A stretch of DNA of 64,000 bases from Trema orientale (Eukaryota > Streptophyta > Magnoliopsida > Rosales > Cannabaceae): positions 57,141-121,140 of the forward strand of contig JXTC01000643.1 of NCBI GenBank assembly GCA_002914845.1. Reading direction: 5' to 3'. The notes under the pieces are model-generated. The model was not told where the DNA came from. It saw nothing but the letters and a program-made list of their open reading frames with translations, and did not search any database. The position numbers were made by a program, and so were the translations under genes. Positions within the stretch are counted from its first letter, which is position 1. Every line of letters starts with the position of its first letter. Positions 36,169-47,828 of this stretch are shown in pieces.

Positions 36169-38397
36169 CATATGAAACTTTCTATCTTGTTTTCTTATTT
36201 CATCCCAAACAGCCCATTCCTACAAGTTCCAGTTGCTCAAATCTCCTTTTCCCTCTTCTCATTTCTTTGAAACCCATTTGATCGCTGCCTGAGTATCTAT
36301 TATGCAAATTTCACTCCTATTTATACACGCAATAAAGTATTTGTTTGCTATATCATCCCTAAATTTCTGTTATTTATATTGTTGCTTGACTTTACCGTGA
36401 GTGTGTTTTGTGAGTTTGTTCTTTCTTTTTTCTTTATCCTTTTGATAGTCAGATTTTATTAATGTTTAGGGTAATACCCTATACGCGTAAATATTTTCTA
36501 TACTAAGTTTTGTTTTATCGAATGATGTACCAAGTAGGGTTTTTTTTTTCGTAAGTAAGTAGTTGTCATAAATGTAGAAATAAAATAAAAGAATAGGGAA
36601 AAAAAAAAAGTACTGTTTTTTCTTCTTCTTCTTCTTTTTTTTTCTAAAAAAAGAAAATTGAGAAATAGTAATTTGGCCATTCACGTGTTAGTTGTTACAT
36701 CTACTTTTTGCTAAGCAAACGTTAGTAGAATTACAGAAATTTGTGTGTCCAGTACATTGATGTAGATTCTAGGGCACACAACAACAAATTCAAATAGTTC
36801 TAGTGTGTCAGAATTATTTTTAGAAATTTCAGGGACCATGCTTGTAAATTATAGAAAGTATAAAGAATCGGGTGAAAAAAAAAAATAAATGAGGGAGAAA
36901 AGGTAAATGGAAAAGGGAGAAGATAAAGTCAGGGAGATGCTCGCGTGACAAACGAGTTAGACAAGCTTTCAGCAGAAAAAGAATTTTAAAAAAAAATGCT
37001 TTGAATTAATAGGCATCGCTGTTCTAGAGGTTTGCAATTAAAAAAAATCATTAAATAATATTAGTCGTAATTCTATCCCAGCGCAAATTTCATGAAGCTT
37101 CACTTCCTCCACTGCATAACATCGTGAACTTTAGAAATTAAGATATGCTTCTTCGTGTAGGAAATAAAAGAAAAAGAAAAAGAAGCTAAGGATCTACAGA
37201 TATATTATGAAGGAGCTAGCTGCATCTTAGATTTTTGTATGGTTCACAAACCTTATATTTGTTGCTTTCTTTTCATAAAATTAAGTTATACTAGTTGGTG
37301 TGCAACTGGAAAATGACAAATAGTTTTAAGCGAATTAAGAAAATTAGAGCTTTACTATATATACATATATATATATAATGTTATGTATGAACGACATCCC
37401 GCGCACAAGAGAAAAGTATCATTGTTAAACTAATATCTCTGATATCATAGTCTTGTTCTTTCTTTTTTTGGAGGCATTGGATGTCATAATTAAAATAATT
37501 TTACTCCAGTATATAATGAAATTTTTTGAAAGGAGTCGTTGGGGGTTATAGATTTTGTATTTTGAAAGAGAGAATATCACAGGTACGCATTATATTGTAA
37601 AACCAAAAATTTGTTTTTAGGCCAACCCATAAAATTTTTTTTTTTGAAATGCAATAAATTTTTTTTTTTGAAATGCAATAATTTTTTTTTTACAAGCATA
37701 TATAAGTACCATTCTCACCTCCAACTCTCTCTCCATGCATGTATATACGTACGATACAAAATTATGTCCCTAATCCCTATATATTATATATATTTATATG
37801 AGATATGTATATTTTTTCCTGGATCATATCGCTATAAGAATTCTTATGTCATATTTTTATTTATATACTCAACCATTGAAAGAAAGTGCGGAAAATACGC
37901 AAAATGAAAGGACAGAAAGCAGTGATCACCACGCCAAGACAGAAAGAAAGTGAAAATGATCGCCAAGACGATTCCTTTTCCATTTGCGGGGTCTAAAAAC
38001 TAAAGCACGATTCCACGCACAAAGTTAAAGGACGCAAAGTCAGCATTTTTTTCCACGAAGTGGGGCATTATACTTTTCTGAAAGGAAAGATGACTTCCAC
38101 AATCTGCCACTTGATTATATTTTTTTTTTATTTTTCCCTTTTTTGTCTCCATATAATTATATTTTCAAAAAGTTATTTCTGACTTATATTGATATTGTAG
38201 TAACACCATTTTAATCAAAAGTACTCACATTTACTCTCAGATATTTTCGAAAAATTTGATCTCCAAGATATTGTCCCTTTGTTGAGATGAAGTTGTGGTG
38301 TCGCTTTATTGAGATTTTGTTGCGGTGGTTCTTGTGTTCTGTATCCTCAAAGGAATGACATTGCTCATACGCTTATTAAGTATCGTTCAACTTAATA

Positions 38398-39250
38398 AGC
38401 GAGTTTGATATTATTGTATTGTCCTGCACCGTGTTATAGCATTGCTATAGTTGTGTTATGACCAAGAAGTAGTTGTGTGATATTTAATAAATTTAATTTT
38501 CAAAACTGTTATAGTGTTTAAAAATAATATCAAGTGTTTGGCAAACTATAGATTGTGTGTACAATATCATAATATTTTAGACAATATGTATTATTGCAAC
38601 AAAAGCAACATTGACCATAAAAAAACAAAATAAATTAATAAAAGCAACCCTTAACACGATTCTCAAATTCTACTTAAAATAGCAAATATTTCGGCTTTTA
38701 AAATCTGCTGATGAGGTAAAAACCTACCAAACGCCTCTTCTCCTTTACTGCTTTTAAAAGCTACAAATTAGCCTCTAGAATCAATCCTAAACGGAGCCTA
38801 TATTCCGCTTTTATGTGGTTTAACAATATTCTCCCTTAAGGCTCATTTGAGATTGATTATGGCTGCTGCTTTTAGCTTTTAAAAGCGATGAGTGAAAAAA
38901 TTGAGAGTTAGGGAGCGTTTGGCAAAATTCTTACTTTTGGTCAGCAAATTCTAAAAGTTGATGCGTATCCGCCAATTTAAGCAGAATTTGAGAAGCATGG
39001 TAAGATTTACTTTTTAAAGTTTATTATGTTTGCATAATAAAAATTATTTTAAAATATTACTTTACAGCATACATAATCTATAGTTTACCGAACACTTAGA
39101 TGTTTCTTTTAAACATCAAAGCAGTTTTATAGATTAAATTTACTAAAAGTTTAGACTTTTTTTTCCACAGCTGCTTTTTGCTCACAGTACAGCTACAACA
39201 AGCCTACTTTATATCTGCAGTACAATACAGCAATACCAAATTGGCTCTTA
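38398..39250. mobile_element. Long inverted-repeat element (about 850 bp)
   Basis: The left arm (about 38398-38830) and right arm (about 38840-39250) are imperfect inverted copies. Left GTATTGTCCTGCA matches the complement of right TGCAGTACAATAC. Both arms share TTTGGCAAACTATAGATT / CGGTAAACTATAGATTATG, CTCAAATTCTRCTTAAA and GCTTTTAAAAGCTA blocks. The centre is AAGGCTCATTTGAGATTG. It is a foldback or MITE-type element; no frame codes for a known protein, and no TSD was confirmed. Confidence 0.65.
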
Positions 39251-39905
39251 TATTGCTCAAGTTGTAGTAAATGACTCTTATCAATAAAGAATTTCTATGT
39301 CAATTTTGTAAAAATATATATATATATAAATACGAACATTTCTTCTATAAGATATACTATAAAAAAAGGTGGCTCTATTATCACCCTTCGTCTACTCTTT
39401 TTAGACTATTTCTAATACCACACTCTTCATTTAAATTTAAAATTAAATTACTACTTATTAGACCCCAATTATTCTTAAAATGTCCCTTAATTTAATTTAA
39501 TTTTAAACTTTATTTTCTGACCCACTAGTTCCCACCATCATTTCCCTCATTTATTTATTATTTTGCTGTTGTGCTTCTGAGTTCTCACCCTTCTTCAATC
39601 CAACAAAACTAAGAACTCTTCTCCTTATTTTCCTACGCTTTTTTATTTATTGCATAGCATGCATGATTATACTGGAATGCAAGTTTATCCTAATTTTATT
39701 TTCGTTTATTGTTTTTTTTTTCAATAAAATCAAGGGTTCTATATTTAATTTAAAAGGTAGGGATTAAAATAAAGAAGAAAATTACGAATATGAAGAGAAT
39801 AAAAATTTAAATATGTAAGTGAATGAAAGAATATAAGATAACTAATCATGGAAAAGAAACCCAAAAAAAATAAATAAATAAACAGAGAAACAACGTTCAG
39901 ATAAG
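39251..39905. other. Intergenic DNA before the LINE
   Basis: AT-rich with poly-T and AAATAAATAAAT-like runs; no gene or repeat recognised. Confidence 0.5.
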
Positions 39906-40219
39906 AAAGTTGATAAAAGAAAAGTGCCTCTCTCGTGCTTTCTAGGACTTCCCTAGGGGTTCGCTGTGTAGGAGTTCATTACCAATTCTGAATGGTTTTG
40001 GTCGTTTTTGTGGGAAACGTTTAGTCTGATTACTTATTTTGACTATAATTCCCGTTTCTATTTTTTCCTTTCACGTCTTGATCTTCTTTCGTGTTTTCCG
40101 ATTGTATTTTCCACTGGAGTATTTCGATTTTCCTGATCTCTATTTCTCTTTGGAGTAGATCATTCTTGTTTTATCTTTTATGCTTTATTGGCTTTACTGT
40201 TAGTCCCTGTTTCGCTATT

Positions 40220-41772
40220 ATGGATCCAGAGGAAATTGCTAAACTTTGTGAATGATTGAATCTCGACGAACATGAGAGCCCAGTGCTGAAGATGAATCCG
40301 AACATGTACGAAGATGGTAAGGAGATGATGGAGTTGTGTCTTGTCGGAATGGTCTTTGGCAATAAAATCGTCAATAGGGAAGGTTTGAGTGATGAGGCAG
40401 AACAAGTTTGGCGCACATCTCGGAAGATCAGAGTTGAATTGATGGGGGTGACCAATATTTTTATGTTTCACTTTGGCTGCAAGGCGGATCGGCAGCGGGT
40501 AATCTCAGGGGGTCCATGGAATTTTGGCAACTAGTTGATATCTCTTCTCAAACCAAAGGGAGTTGGTTCGGTGTCATCTATGGATTTCACAAAAGTTCCA
40601 TTCTGGATACAGTTTCACAATGTTCCTATTGTGTGTAGGACTGATATGCTAGACTATAGGGGGAATTGATCGGATCTGTAATGGATACTGATACCGAAGG
40701 GCCAACGAGGTGGGCTCAAGTGATTATTGATGTTACCAAACCACTATGTCGTGGGCTTCGAGTTTTCACTGATAATGACTCAGATGCTGTTTCCAATATG
40801 AATACTTACCGGAGTTTTGTTTAGGCTGCAGGATTATTGGCCATAAACTATGAGAATGCCCAGAAGAGGAGGGATTGGTTAGTAGTACTGGGAGGCCAAG
40901 GGTGAATAGATATGGGGACTGGCTGAAGGCATTCAACCTGAAGCAATGGAGAAAAGAGCGCAGAGAACGCAAAGGGAAAAGTCAATGGTCTGATTCTAAT
41001 ACTTCGTCTGGAAAATCTAGTGATAATGGTGATGATAATTGGTTTGAAGGCTTTGATACTATTGAAGCGACTATGAACTCGGAGGAAGAAGTAGGTCGTC
41101 TGGCTGTTATGAAGGCCCGTGAGGCATAAGATTTTTTGTAACAATCAAGCGGCTGACGATTCTGTTGGTACTGGTGCTGTTGCTCTTAAAAGGAAGGATG
41201 ATATTCAAGATTCTAGTGTGATTAAGTCTTCAACAAGAGGGAAGGAAAAAATGGGTGAGGCTCGAGTAAAGGAAGCGATGATGATGCTAAATAAGGAGGA
41301 CAACACAGCTCCTTTTTGTAATACTAGTCAATATCCGATTGTTAGCACAGAAGAAACTGATATTCCATTGAAGTCTTTGCTTGATAATCCAGGTGCAATC
41401 TCTGGAAATAAAGCTAATAAGAAGGTACGTTGCTAGAAGCGTGTGTCCCGTATTAGTCTGGCTAGAGGTAAGAATAATAAAAAGCAAAGTGCTACTTCAG
41501 CATTGCATACGACTAATAGTCCATTTATCAAGACTCTTATGCACAACCCTCTTGTTAGGAAGAAAAATTCACCATCCCAACGGAATGCTAGTAAAGGTAG
41601 CTCCCCTTCGAACGGTACAAAACGGGGTATTAAAAGACGTTTACCTATAAGTGCGCATGATTTATTTGTTGGTGACATCCAAAAGAAAGGAAGAACTGAG
41701 GATGGTAATAAAGCAAATGTGGAAATGATTGACTCGGCGAGTCCTAGTTTACAGAACCGCCATTCACAATGA
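40220..41772 (+). pseudogene. LINE ORF1 (DUF4283-type RNA-binding protein with zinc knuckle), decayed
   Basis: The start MDPEEIAKLCE is followed by a TGA at 40253-40255, where related proteins would have another residue, then by a DUF4283-like stretch (VWRTSRKIRVELMGVTNIFM, VISGGPWNFGN). Downstream in another frame, 40818-40859 reads CLGC, RIIG, H, KL, stop, E, C: a CX2CX4HX4C knuckle interrupted by TGA. The basic C-terminal part (KKNSPSQRNASK, TKRGIKRRLPISAHDLF) is in a third frame, 41443-41772. So at least two frameshifts separate its parts. ORF1 proteins coat LINE RNA in the retrotransposition particle. The TGA at 41770-41772 overlaps the ORF2 ATG. Confidence 0.8.
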
Positions 41773-44700
41773 GTGTCATTTGTTAGAATGTACAGGGATT
41801 GGAGAATCCCTGTACATTACAAACCTTATGGGAATTGGTCCGTAAGGTAGCCCCGAGTCTAGTTTTTTTATCTGAGACTAGACTAGCTGGTGGATTGGCA
41901 AAGAAAGTAAAGTATTCGGTGGGGTTCTCTAATAGCTTTGTGGTTAATTCTGAAGGTCATAGTGGTGATTTAATTTTGTTGTGAAATTATGATTGGCAAG
42001 TTACGGTTAATTCCTTCACCAAGGGTCACATTGATACTTCTGTTCAGTCGGGGGATGGTAAAAGGTGGAGGTTTACTGGTTTCTATGATAACCCGAAACC
42101 TTATCTTCGCCATTTTTCGTGGCAATTGCTTCGACGTCTAAAGCACCTGAATTCGTTACCATGGCTTTGTGGTGGGGATTTTAACGAAATTCTTTGCTTG
42201 TCAGAGAAAGCTGGAGGACGAGAAAGAGTAGCTTCGGCAATGATTAATTTCCATACTGCTTTAACAGACTGTGGTTTAAGTGATTTGGGATTTTCAGGTT
42301 CTCAATTTACCTGGATAAACAAGCGTCCCAAGGCCGAGTTTATTCAAGAAAGACTGGATAGATTTGTTTGTTCAGATAATTGGCGTGATCTTTTTGATGC
42401 TTCGAATGTAGAGCATGGTGATTTTTTATCTTCAGATCATTGTCCCTTGTTGTTGAAATTAGGACATGGATTAGATTCTTCGACATTTATGACTAACAAT
42501 GGTTTCAAGTTTGAACCATTTTGGCTTAAAGACGATGGTTGTCGTGAGTTAGTGGAAAATGCATGGACTAGGGGTGTTTTTTTTGGTAATGCTCTCTCTG
42601 ATTTTCAGTCTAGCATGGTTAGATGTGCGGAATCCCTTAGGAGCTGGAGTGTTCAAACTTTTGGCTCCTTACGAAAGTCAATCACGTCTATTCGAAAAAA
42701 AATCTCTCGGTTATACAGAGCTAGTGATGTGGCTGAAAGAATTACAGAGATTAAGTTCCTTGAGAATAAGCTTGAAGATCTGTTGTATAAAGAGGAGCAC
42801 TATTGGAGACAGAGACCTCGAGCTGAAGGGCTTAAATCTGGTGACTGCGATACTATGTACTTCCATAAGAAAGCTTCCAACCGTAGAAAAAAGAATAGTA
42901 TTACAAGACTCAAAGATAATGTAGGTGTTTGGAAAGATGAAAGGAAAGATTTAATTCAGATAATTGAAAGCTATTTTAGCTCTATCTTTTAGTCCTCTTA
43001 TCCGAGTTTGGAAGACATGCAGCGTGTTATTAATGCAATTCAACGGACTATAACTCCAGCCATGGCTGAATTCTTAGAATCACCTTTCACCTCAGACGAT
43101 ATAAAGACAGCCCTTTTCCAAATGGGGGGAACTAAAGCTCCGGGTCCTGACGGGTTTCATGCTATTTTTTATCAGAAGCATTGGAGTATTGTGGGAAAAA
43201 GTATCTGTTGAGTTTGTTTGAGTGTTCTTAATGAAGGCTCATCGGTTAAACCTCTTAATTCAACTCATATAGTGCTTATTCCTAAGAAAAAAGAGCCAGA
43301 GTCGGTATCAGATTTTAGACCTATAAGCCTCTGCAATGTCATTTACAAAATCATTACTAAGGCATTGGCAAATAGGCTGAAAACTGTACTACCAGCTTTA
43401 ATATCTGAGAACCAGAGTGCCTTCGTTCCAGCATGATTAATTTCTGATAATGCACTGATTGTCTTTGAGTCTCTCCATTCGTTATGCCGATGATCTAATG
43501 GAAATAAAGGTTTTATGGCATTGAAGCTAGATATGAGTAAGGCATATGATAGAGTGGAGTGGATTTTTCTCAGGTCTATTATGCTTGGTATGGGATTTAG
43601 GAATCGCTGGGTGGATAGAGTGATGGATTGTATCTCTACATCTTCCTTTTCAGTAATTTTGAATGGTAAAGCCGAAGGTCACATAATTCCATCTCGAGGT
43701 CTCCGTCAAGGTTGTCCGCTATCTCCCTATTTATTCCTCTTGTGTGCTGAAGCATTTTCCTCTTTGATACATCAAGCTGAGAACAACAGAGATATTTTGG
43801 GATTCCGATGTACTAGAGATAGTCCTCGAATTAGCTATCTTTTCTTTGCAGATGACAGTCTTATTTTCACTCGAGCTACTACTCAAGATGCAGAATCTTT
43901 GAAGCGTATTCTTCTTTGATATGAGTGTGCCTCAGGTCAAAAAATTAACTTTGAGAAATCTGCTGTCACTCTTAGTCCTAATACCAATGATCATACAACT
44001 CAGGCTGTTTTACAAATTTTGGAGCTTGGGTCAGTACAATCACATGATCGGTATCTTGGTCTACCAACGGTGGTCGGTAAAAATAAGCGTAAAACTTTTG
44101 AGCATATTGTTGAATGAGTTAGAAAGTGGGCTCAAAGTTGGCGTAAGGGACTCTTTTCAGCTGGAGGTCGGGAGGTTTTAATTAAAGCAGTTTTACAAGC
44201 CATCCCGACTTATGTCATGAGCATCTTTAAGCTTCCTGAAGGACTTTGTAAGGATATTCGGTCTATTTTTTTGAACTTTTGGTGGGACACAAATGATGGA
44301 CAGCGGAAAATCCCCTGGATAAAGTGGGATATTATTTGTAAACCGAAGTCAATGGGTGGTTTAGGCTTCCGGGATATTGGTCTTTTTAACCAAGCCCTGT
44401 TGGCCAAGCAATCTTGGCGGCTACTTCATCATCCTACTTCCTTAACAGCTCGTGTTTTGAAAGGCAAATATTACACTGACTCCCACTTTTTAGATGCTTC
44501 TGATAAAAATGGGAGTTCTTGGTTGTGGAAAAGCATGTTATGGGGGAAAGCTCTACTAGCAAAAGGTCTTCGTTGGAGGGCAGGAAATGGATTATCAATT
44601 CGTGTATTCCATGATCCGTGGCTTCGGAGACCGTCCTCTTTCAGACCAATCACTCCACCTTTTGATAATGAGCTTTATGTTCATGATCTCATTGAGAGCC

Positions 44701-45860
44701 CAGGTTTGTGGAACCATGTTTTTGTCCGCCAACATTTTCTTTCAGTAGATTGGGATGAAAATTTTTTAATTCATTTGGGTGTTAGTTCTGCTCCTGACTC
44801 TCTTGTTTGGCACTTTGGTAAAAATGGTGAATATTCTGTGAAATCCGGATATCATGTGGCACTTACTGAGCATATTAATTCAACAACGTCTACTAATGAT
44901 AATTTGAGGAAGTGGTAGAATCGAGTGTGGTATTCTAACATCCCTCCCAAAGTTAAGATATTGGTTTGGCGCTTGTTCTATGGCGGTCTACCAGTGACTT
45001 CCAACTTGTTGAAGCGAGATATTCCTACTAGTCCACTTTGTTGTTGCTACAAATCTAATGTGGAAAGTGTGACTCATTGTTTCTTCTTTGGTGAACAACT
45101 CTCCATCCTCTGGACTGCTCTGAAATGCTGGGACCTAATCTATCATAACCGTTTTGCTTCTATTGCTGATATTCTTTTTGCTCTATTTCGACATCTCTCT
45201 AAGGAGTTTTTTGAGCTGGTTTGTATTGTACTATGGGCAATTTGGAACCGGAGGAATAATATGCTATTCAATGACTCTTTAAGAGATGCTACTACTCTTA
45301 TTGACTAGTCTCAACATTATCTGTCAGAATTTCAGCTTAACAAATGTCGCACAGAAAATATGACTCCTAAATCAGCAGCTGTCGTTTCTTCGCATTGGCG
45401 GCGACCAGCCTTGGGTTGTTTAAAACTTAATGTTGACGCGGCTGTTTTTGAGGGAGGTGATGCCATTGGTATTGGTGGAATAATTCGAGACTCTGAAGGT
45501 GTGATCTTGACTTGTTGGGCGCTGAAGGTAACTGGTAGATTTGATATTTTATCGGCTGAATTAATTGCAATTAGAGAAGGCATTCGACTGGCTATTGATT
45601 TTGGATGCCCTTTGCACGAAATAGAATCAGATTCATTGCTTGCTGTTCATGTAATTTCTCAACCTCAACCCTTTTCTGTTGTAGCTTCAATTGTTCAAGA
45701 TATCATTTTTCTTATTAGTTCTGCTGGTTATGGTTTTTGTCAGCATATTCTTCGTGCTAGTAATATGGTGGTCCATGATCTAGCTTCTTTTGTAATTTGT
45801 TCTTTAGTGAATAAAGTATGGGGTGATTCATGTCCATACTTTATTAAAATATGTAATTGC
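41769..45860 (+). pseudogene. LINE ORF2 (endonuclease, reverse transcriptase, zf-RVT, RNase H), decayed by stops only
   Basis: One frame runs from ATG 41769 past 45860 with no frameshift. In order: APE-type endonuclease (NVQGLENPCTL, SETRLAGG, GGDFNEI at about 42174, SSDHCPLLLKLG), reverse transcriptase from about 43070 (GTKAPGPDGFHAIFYQKHW, DFRPISLCNVIYKI, MALKLDMSKAYDRVEW, GLRQGCPLSPYLF, FADDSLIF at 43845), zinc-binding zf-RVT region (NGEYSVKSGYHVAL, KVKILVWRLFYGGLP), and RNase H of the plant RVT_3 type (KLNVDAAVFEGGDAIGIGGI, ESDSLLAVHVI). Stops lie at 41784, 41982, 42990, 43209, 43434, 43491, 43917, 44115, 44916 and 45306. Each is explained by one C-to-T or G-to-A change from Trp, Arg or Gln. 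The original stop is not certain. Confidence 0.9.
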
Positions 45861-45913
45861 AGATCTTCAGCAATAAGAACATCCCAATTTCAAAAAAAAA
45901 AAGTTGATAAAGA

Positions 45914-46439
45914 ATATATAATTAAAACTGAAACGGAAAGATAAGTACATATGGAAATGAAAAAATAAAAAATAAAAAAAAAAGCAAAGAGAGAAAACTT
46001 CATAGACAAATAGACAAAGGATAGAGTTCTTATTTGTTTTTTCAATCTTCGTTCACAATCTTGTTTTGATTATTATTTTTTTTTTATATGTTTTCCCAAG
46101 ATCTTATATTCACCTAAAAGAAAAAAAAATCTTATATCCTCATGAATCAAGTTGGAAAAGGGCGTATTTAGAGAGGTGTCGGTAGAGAATTTTTTTGTTT
46201 TTCCCCTTCAAACTCTTTATGTACTTTAAAGTAATTTCATTAAAGATATTTTTTGTAATTGAAAAACTTACTAAAATGCAGTCGTCTGGGGAGAGTAGAC
46301 ATAGGTGGCAGTAGACTCGCTCTAAAAAAAATTACTTTTGGTCTTTTTCTTTCTTTTCCAGTTAGAAATATATCTAAGAAAAGAAAAGTTTACAGGTTTA
46401 AACAACGATTGAATTGGTGAAAAGCTAATTTATATTTCA
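45914..46439. other. Intergenic DNA after the LINE
   Basis: AT-rich, with poly-A and poly-T runs; no feature recognised. Confidence 0.5.
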
Positions 46440-46746
46440 GTGTATTAAGCAATGTGAAAGTAATTACATTAGGGATGGGCTAAGATGTATTGGGTCAGAC
46501 TCATGAAAGACAACTGAGGCGATGGTGGTGGACGACGGGAGCGCACGACGGCTGAATTGCCCGATTTTGCCACCACTTGGCCTCGGTTTCGCGGCTCCTT
46601 TCTCTCGCGCTTGGCCGCACAACCAATGCTGGAGTAGGGTGGCGTGGCGTCATCGTCGATCAAAGAGAGCCTAGCTGGAGCGGCTACACTTGGTAGGCGC
46701 CGGTGGCCGGTGACTGGAGAGAGAGAGAGATTGTATGAGGTGAGGG

Positions 46747-47379
46747 TAGACATGGCAAAATGAGCAGGTGGGGCCTGTCCAAGCCAGCCCGCCCAAACCG
46801 GGCTTGGGAGAGAAAGCGGACCAAGTCGGCCCGGCCTGGAATTTTAAAAATTAAGTCCGGCCCAGCTCGTAGGTCCGGTGGGGCTCTTAGGCAGGTCGAG
46901 CCAGGCCCAAAACGGGCCGGCCTGTTCTTGACCAAAATTTTTAAAAAAAAATTAAAAAAATAAGATTATTAGTTGTATAATTAGTTAAAAATATTAGAAA
47001 TTTTAATAATTACTTGTATATTAAAAATATTAGTTGTAAATAAGCTAAAAGTATATAAGTTAAATAGTTGATAAAAAAAGTTTAAAACAAAAATCTTAAG
47101 AAAATTATTTAGAATTAGATTGAAATTTGAAAGTGTGAAAAGAAAATGAGGGAATGCGTATTTTTAAATATTAGAAAAAGTTTTATATTTAAATTTATTT
47201 AAAACTTTTAAAAATATATATATTTAGCGGGCCGAGCTGGGCTGGGTCGTGCGGGCTCAGTTGGCGGGCCTAAATATCTAGGCCCAGCCCGACCCTACCC
47301 TTAGGGCCGGGCCAACCCGCGGGCCACAATGACAGGCCATGGGCTGGCCCGTTTGGCCCGGCCCATTTTGCCACCTATA
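46747..47379. mobile_element. hAT-like MITE, 633 bp, with GC-rich ends
   Basis: Ends TAGACATGGCAAAATGAGC and GCCCATTTTGCCACCTATA are imperfect inverted repeats. Identical 8-bp GGTGAGGG lies on both sides (46739-46746 and 47380-47387). The first and last 170 bp are rich in GGGCCGGCC/GGCCCGGCC-like motifs, while the middle (46930-47220) is strongly AT-rich. It encodes nothing and sits in the gypsy LTR. Confidence 0.85.
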
Positions 47380-47828
47380 GGTGAGGGGGAGAATTTGGGG
47401 TTAATTTTAGAGATTTTAGAATTTAGGGGTCTTTATTTTAACATGTGGCTAATAGTGGCTGGGCAAGGAACTTTTAAAAATTATGTTATGGCCCAGATTT
47501 CAAAATTTCTCTTCATTCAAGCCCTTTTAAATTTCGTATTTAACCCCAAACTCTCCATTTCTTTTCACCTGAACCTTTATTCCAATGTAACCAATTTTGT
47601 AGCTAATTTAACTTAATTTTAATCCCAAATTTATGAAAAGACATTTATGAAAAGACTAATATAACTTTAATTAAAAGTCCAGGTTCTTACATCCTCCCTC
47701 CTTAAAGGAATTTCATCCTGAAATTCAGAGTATAAGATATAAATCAAAGTACAACTTCAAATTGAAAGTTAAACAAATAAGGATACTTCTCATATATTTC
47801 AGTCTCAGGCTCCCAAGAAGCTTCTTCT

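Larger units (their letters stand above)
33417..38397. other. Gene-poor stretch with a duplicated segment and microsatellites
   Basis: No protein-coding gene is recognised. It holds two diverged copies of a segment (34050-34540 and 35590-36060), a foldback MITE (34608-34778), an AT microsatellite at 36127-36170, a shorter one at 35996-36015, and a short tandem repeat of TTTTTTGAAATGCAATAA at 37630-37690. Frames on the minus strand at 36466-36684 are lysine/phenylalanine-rich low complexity. Confidence 0.45.
39921..45900 (+). mobile_element. Full-length L1-like LINE with target-site duplication
   Basis: The element is bounded by AAAGTTGATAAAAGA (39906-39920) and AAAGTTGATAAAGA (45900-45913), differing by one A, and ends in poly-A (45892-45902). 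It has a 5' leader of about 300 bp, ORF1 (40220-41772) and ORF2 (41769 to about 45860), the standard two-gene plan of plant L1 elements. The length of about 6 kb and the matching duplication show that the 5' end was not truncated on insertion. Both genes carry disabling changes, so it is no longer active. Confidence 0.9.

Noticed and set aside
36466-36684. Minus-strand frames with poly-Lys/poly-Phe
   Set aside because: Produced by poly-A/T and TTC repeats.
46469-46753. Minus-strand 94-codon frame with Arg/Pro/Ser-rich translation
   Set aside because: GC-rich part of a gypsy LTR running up to a MITE edge; no known domain.
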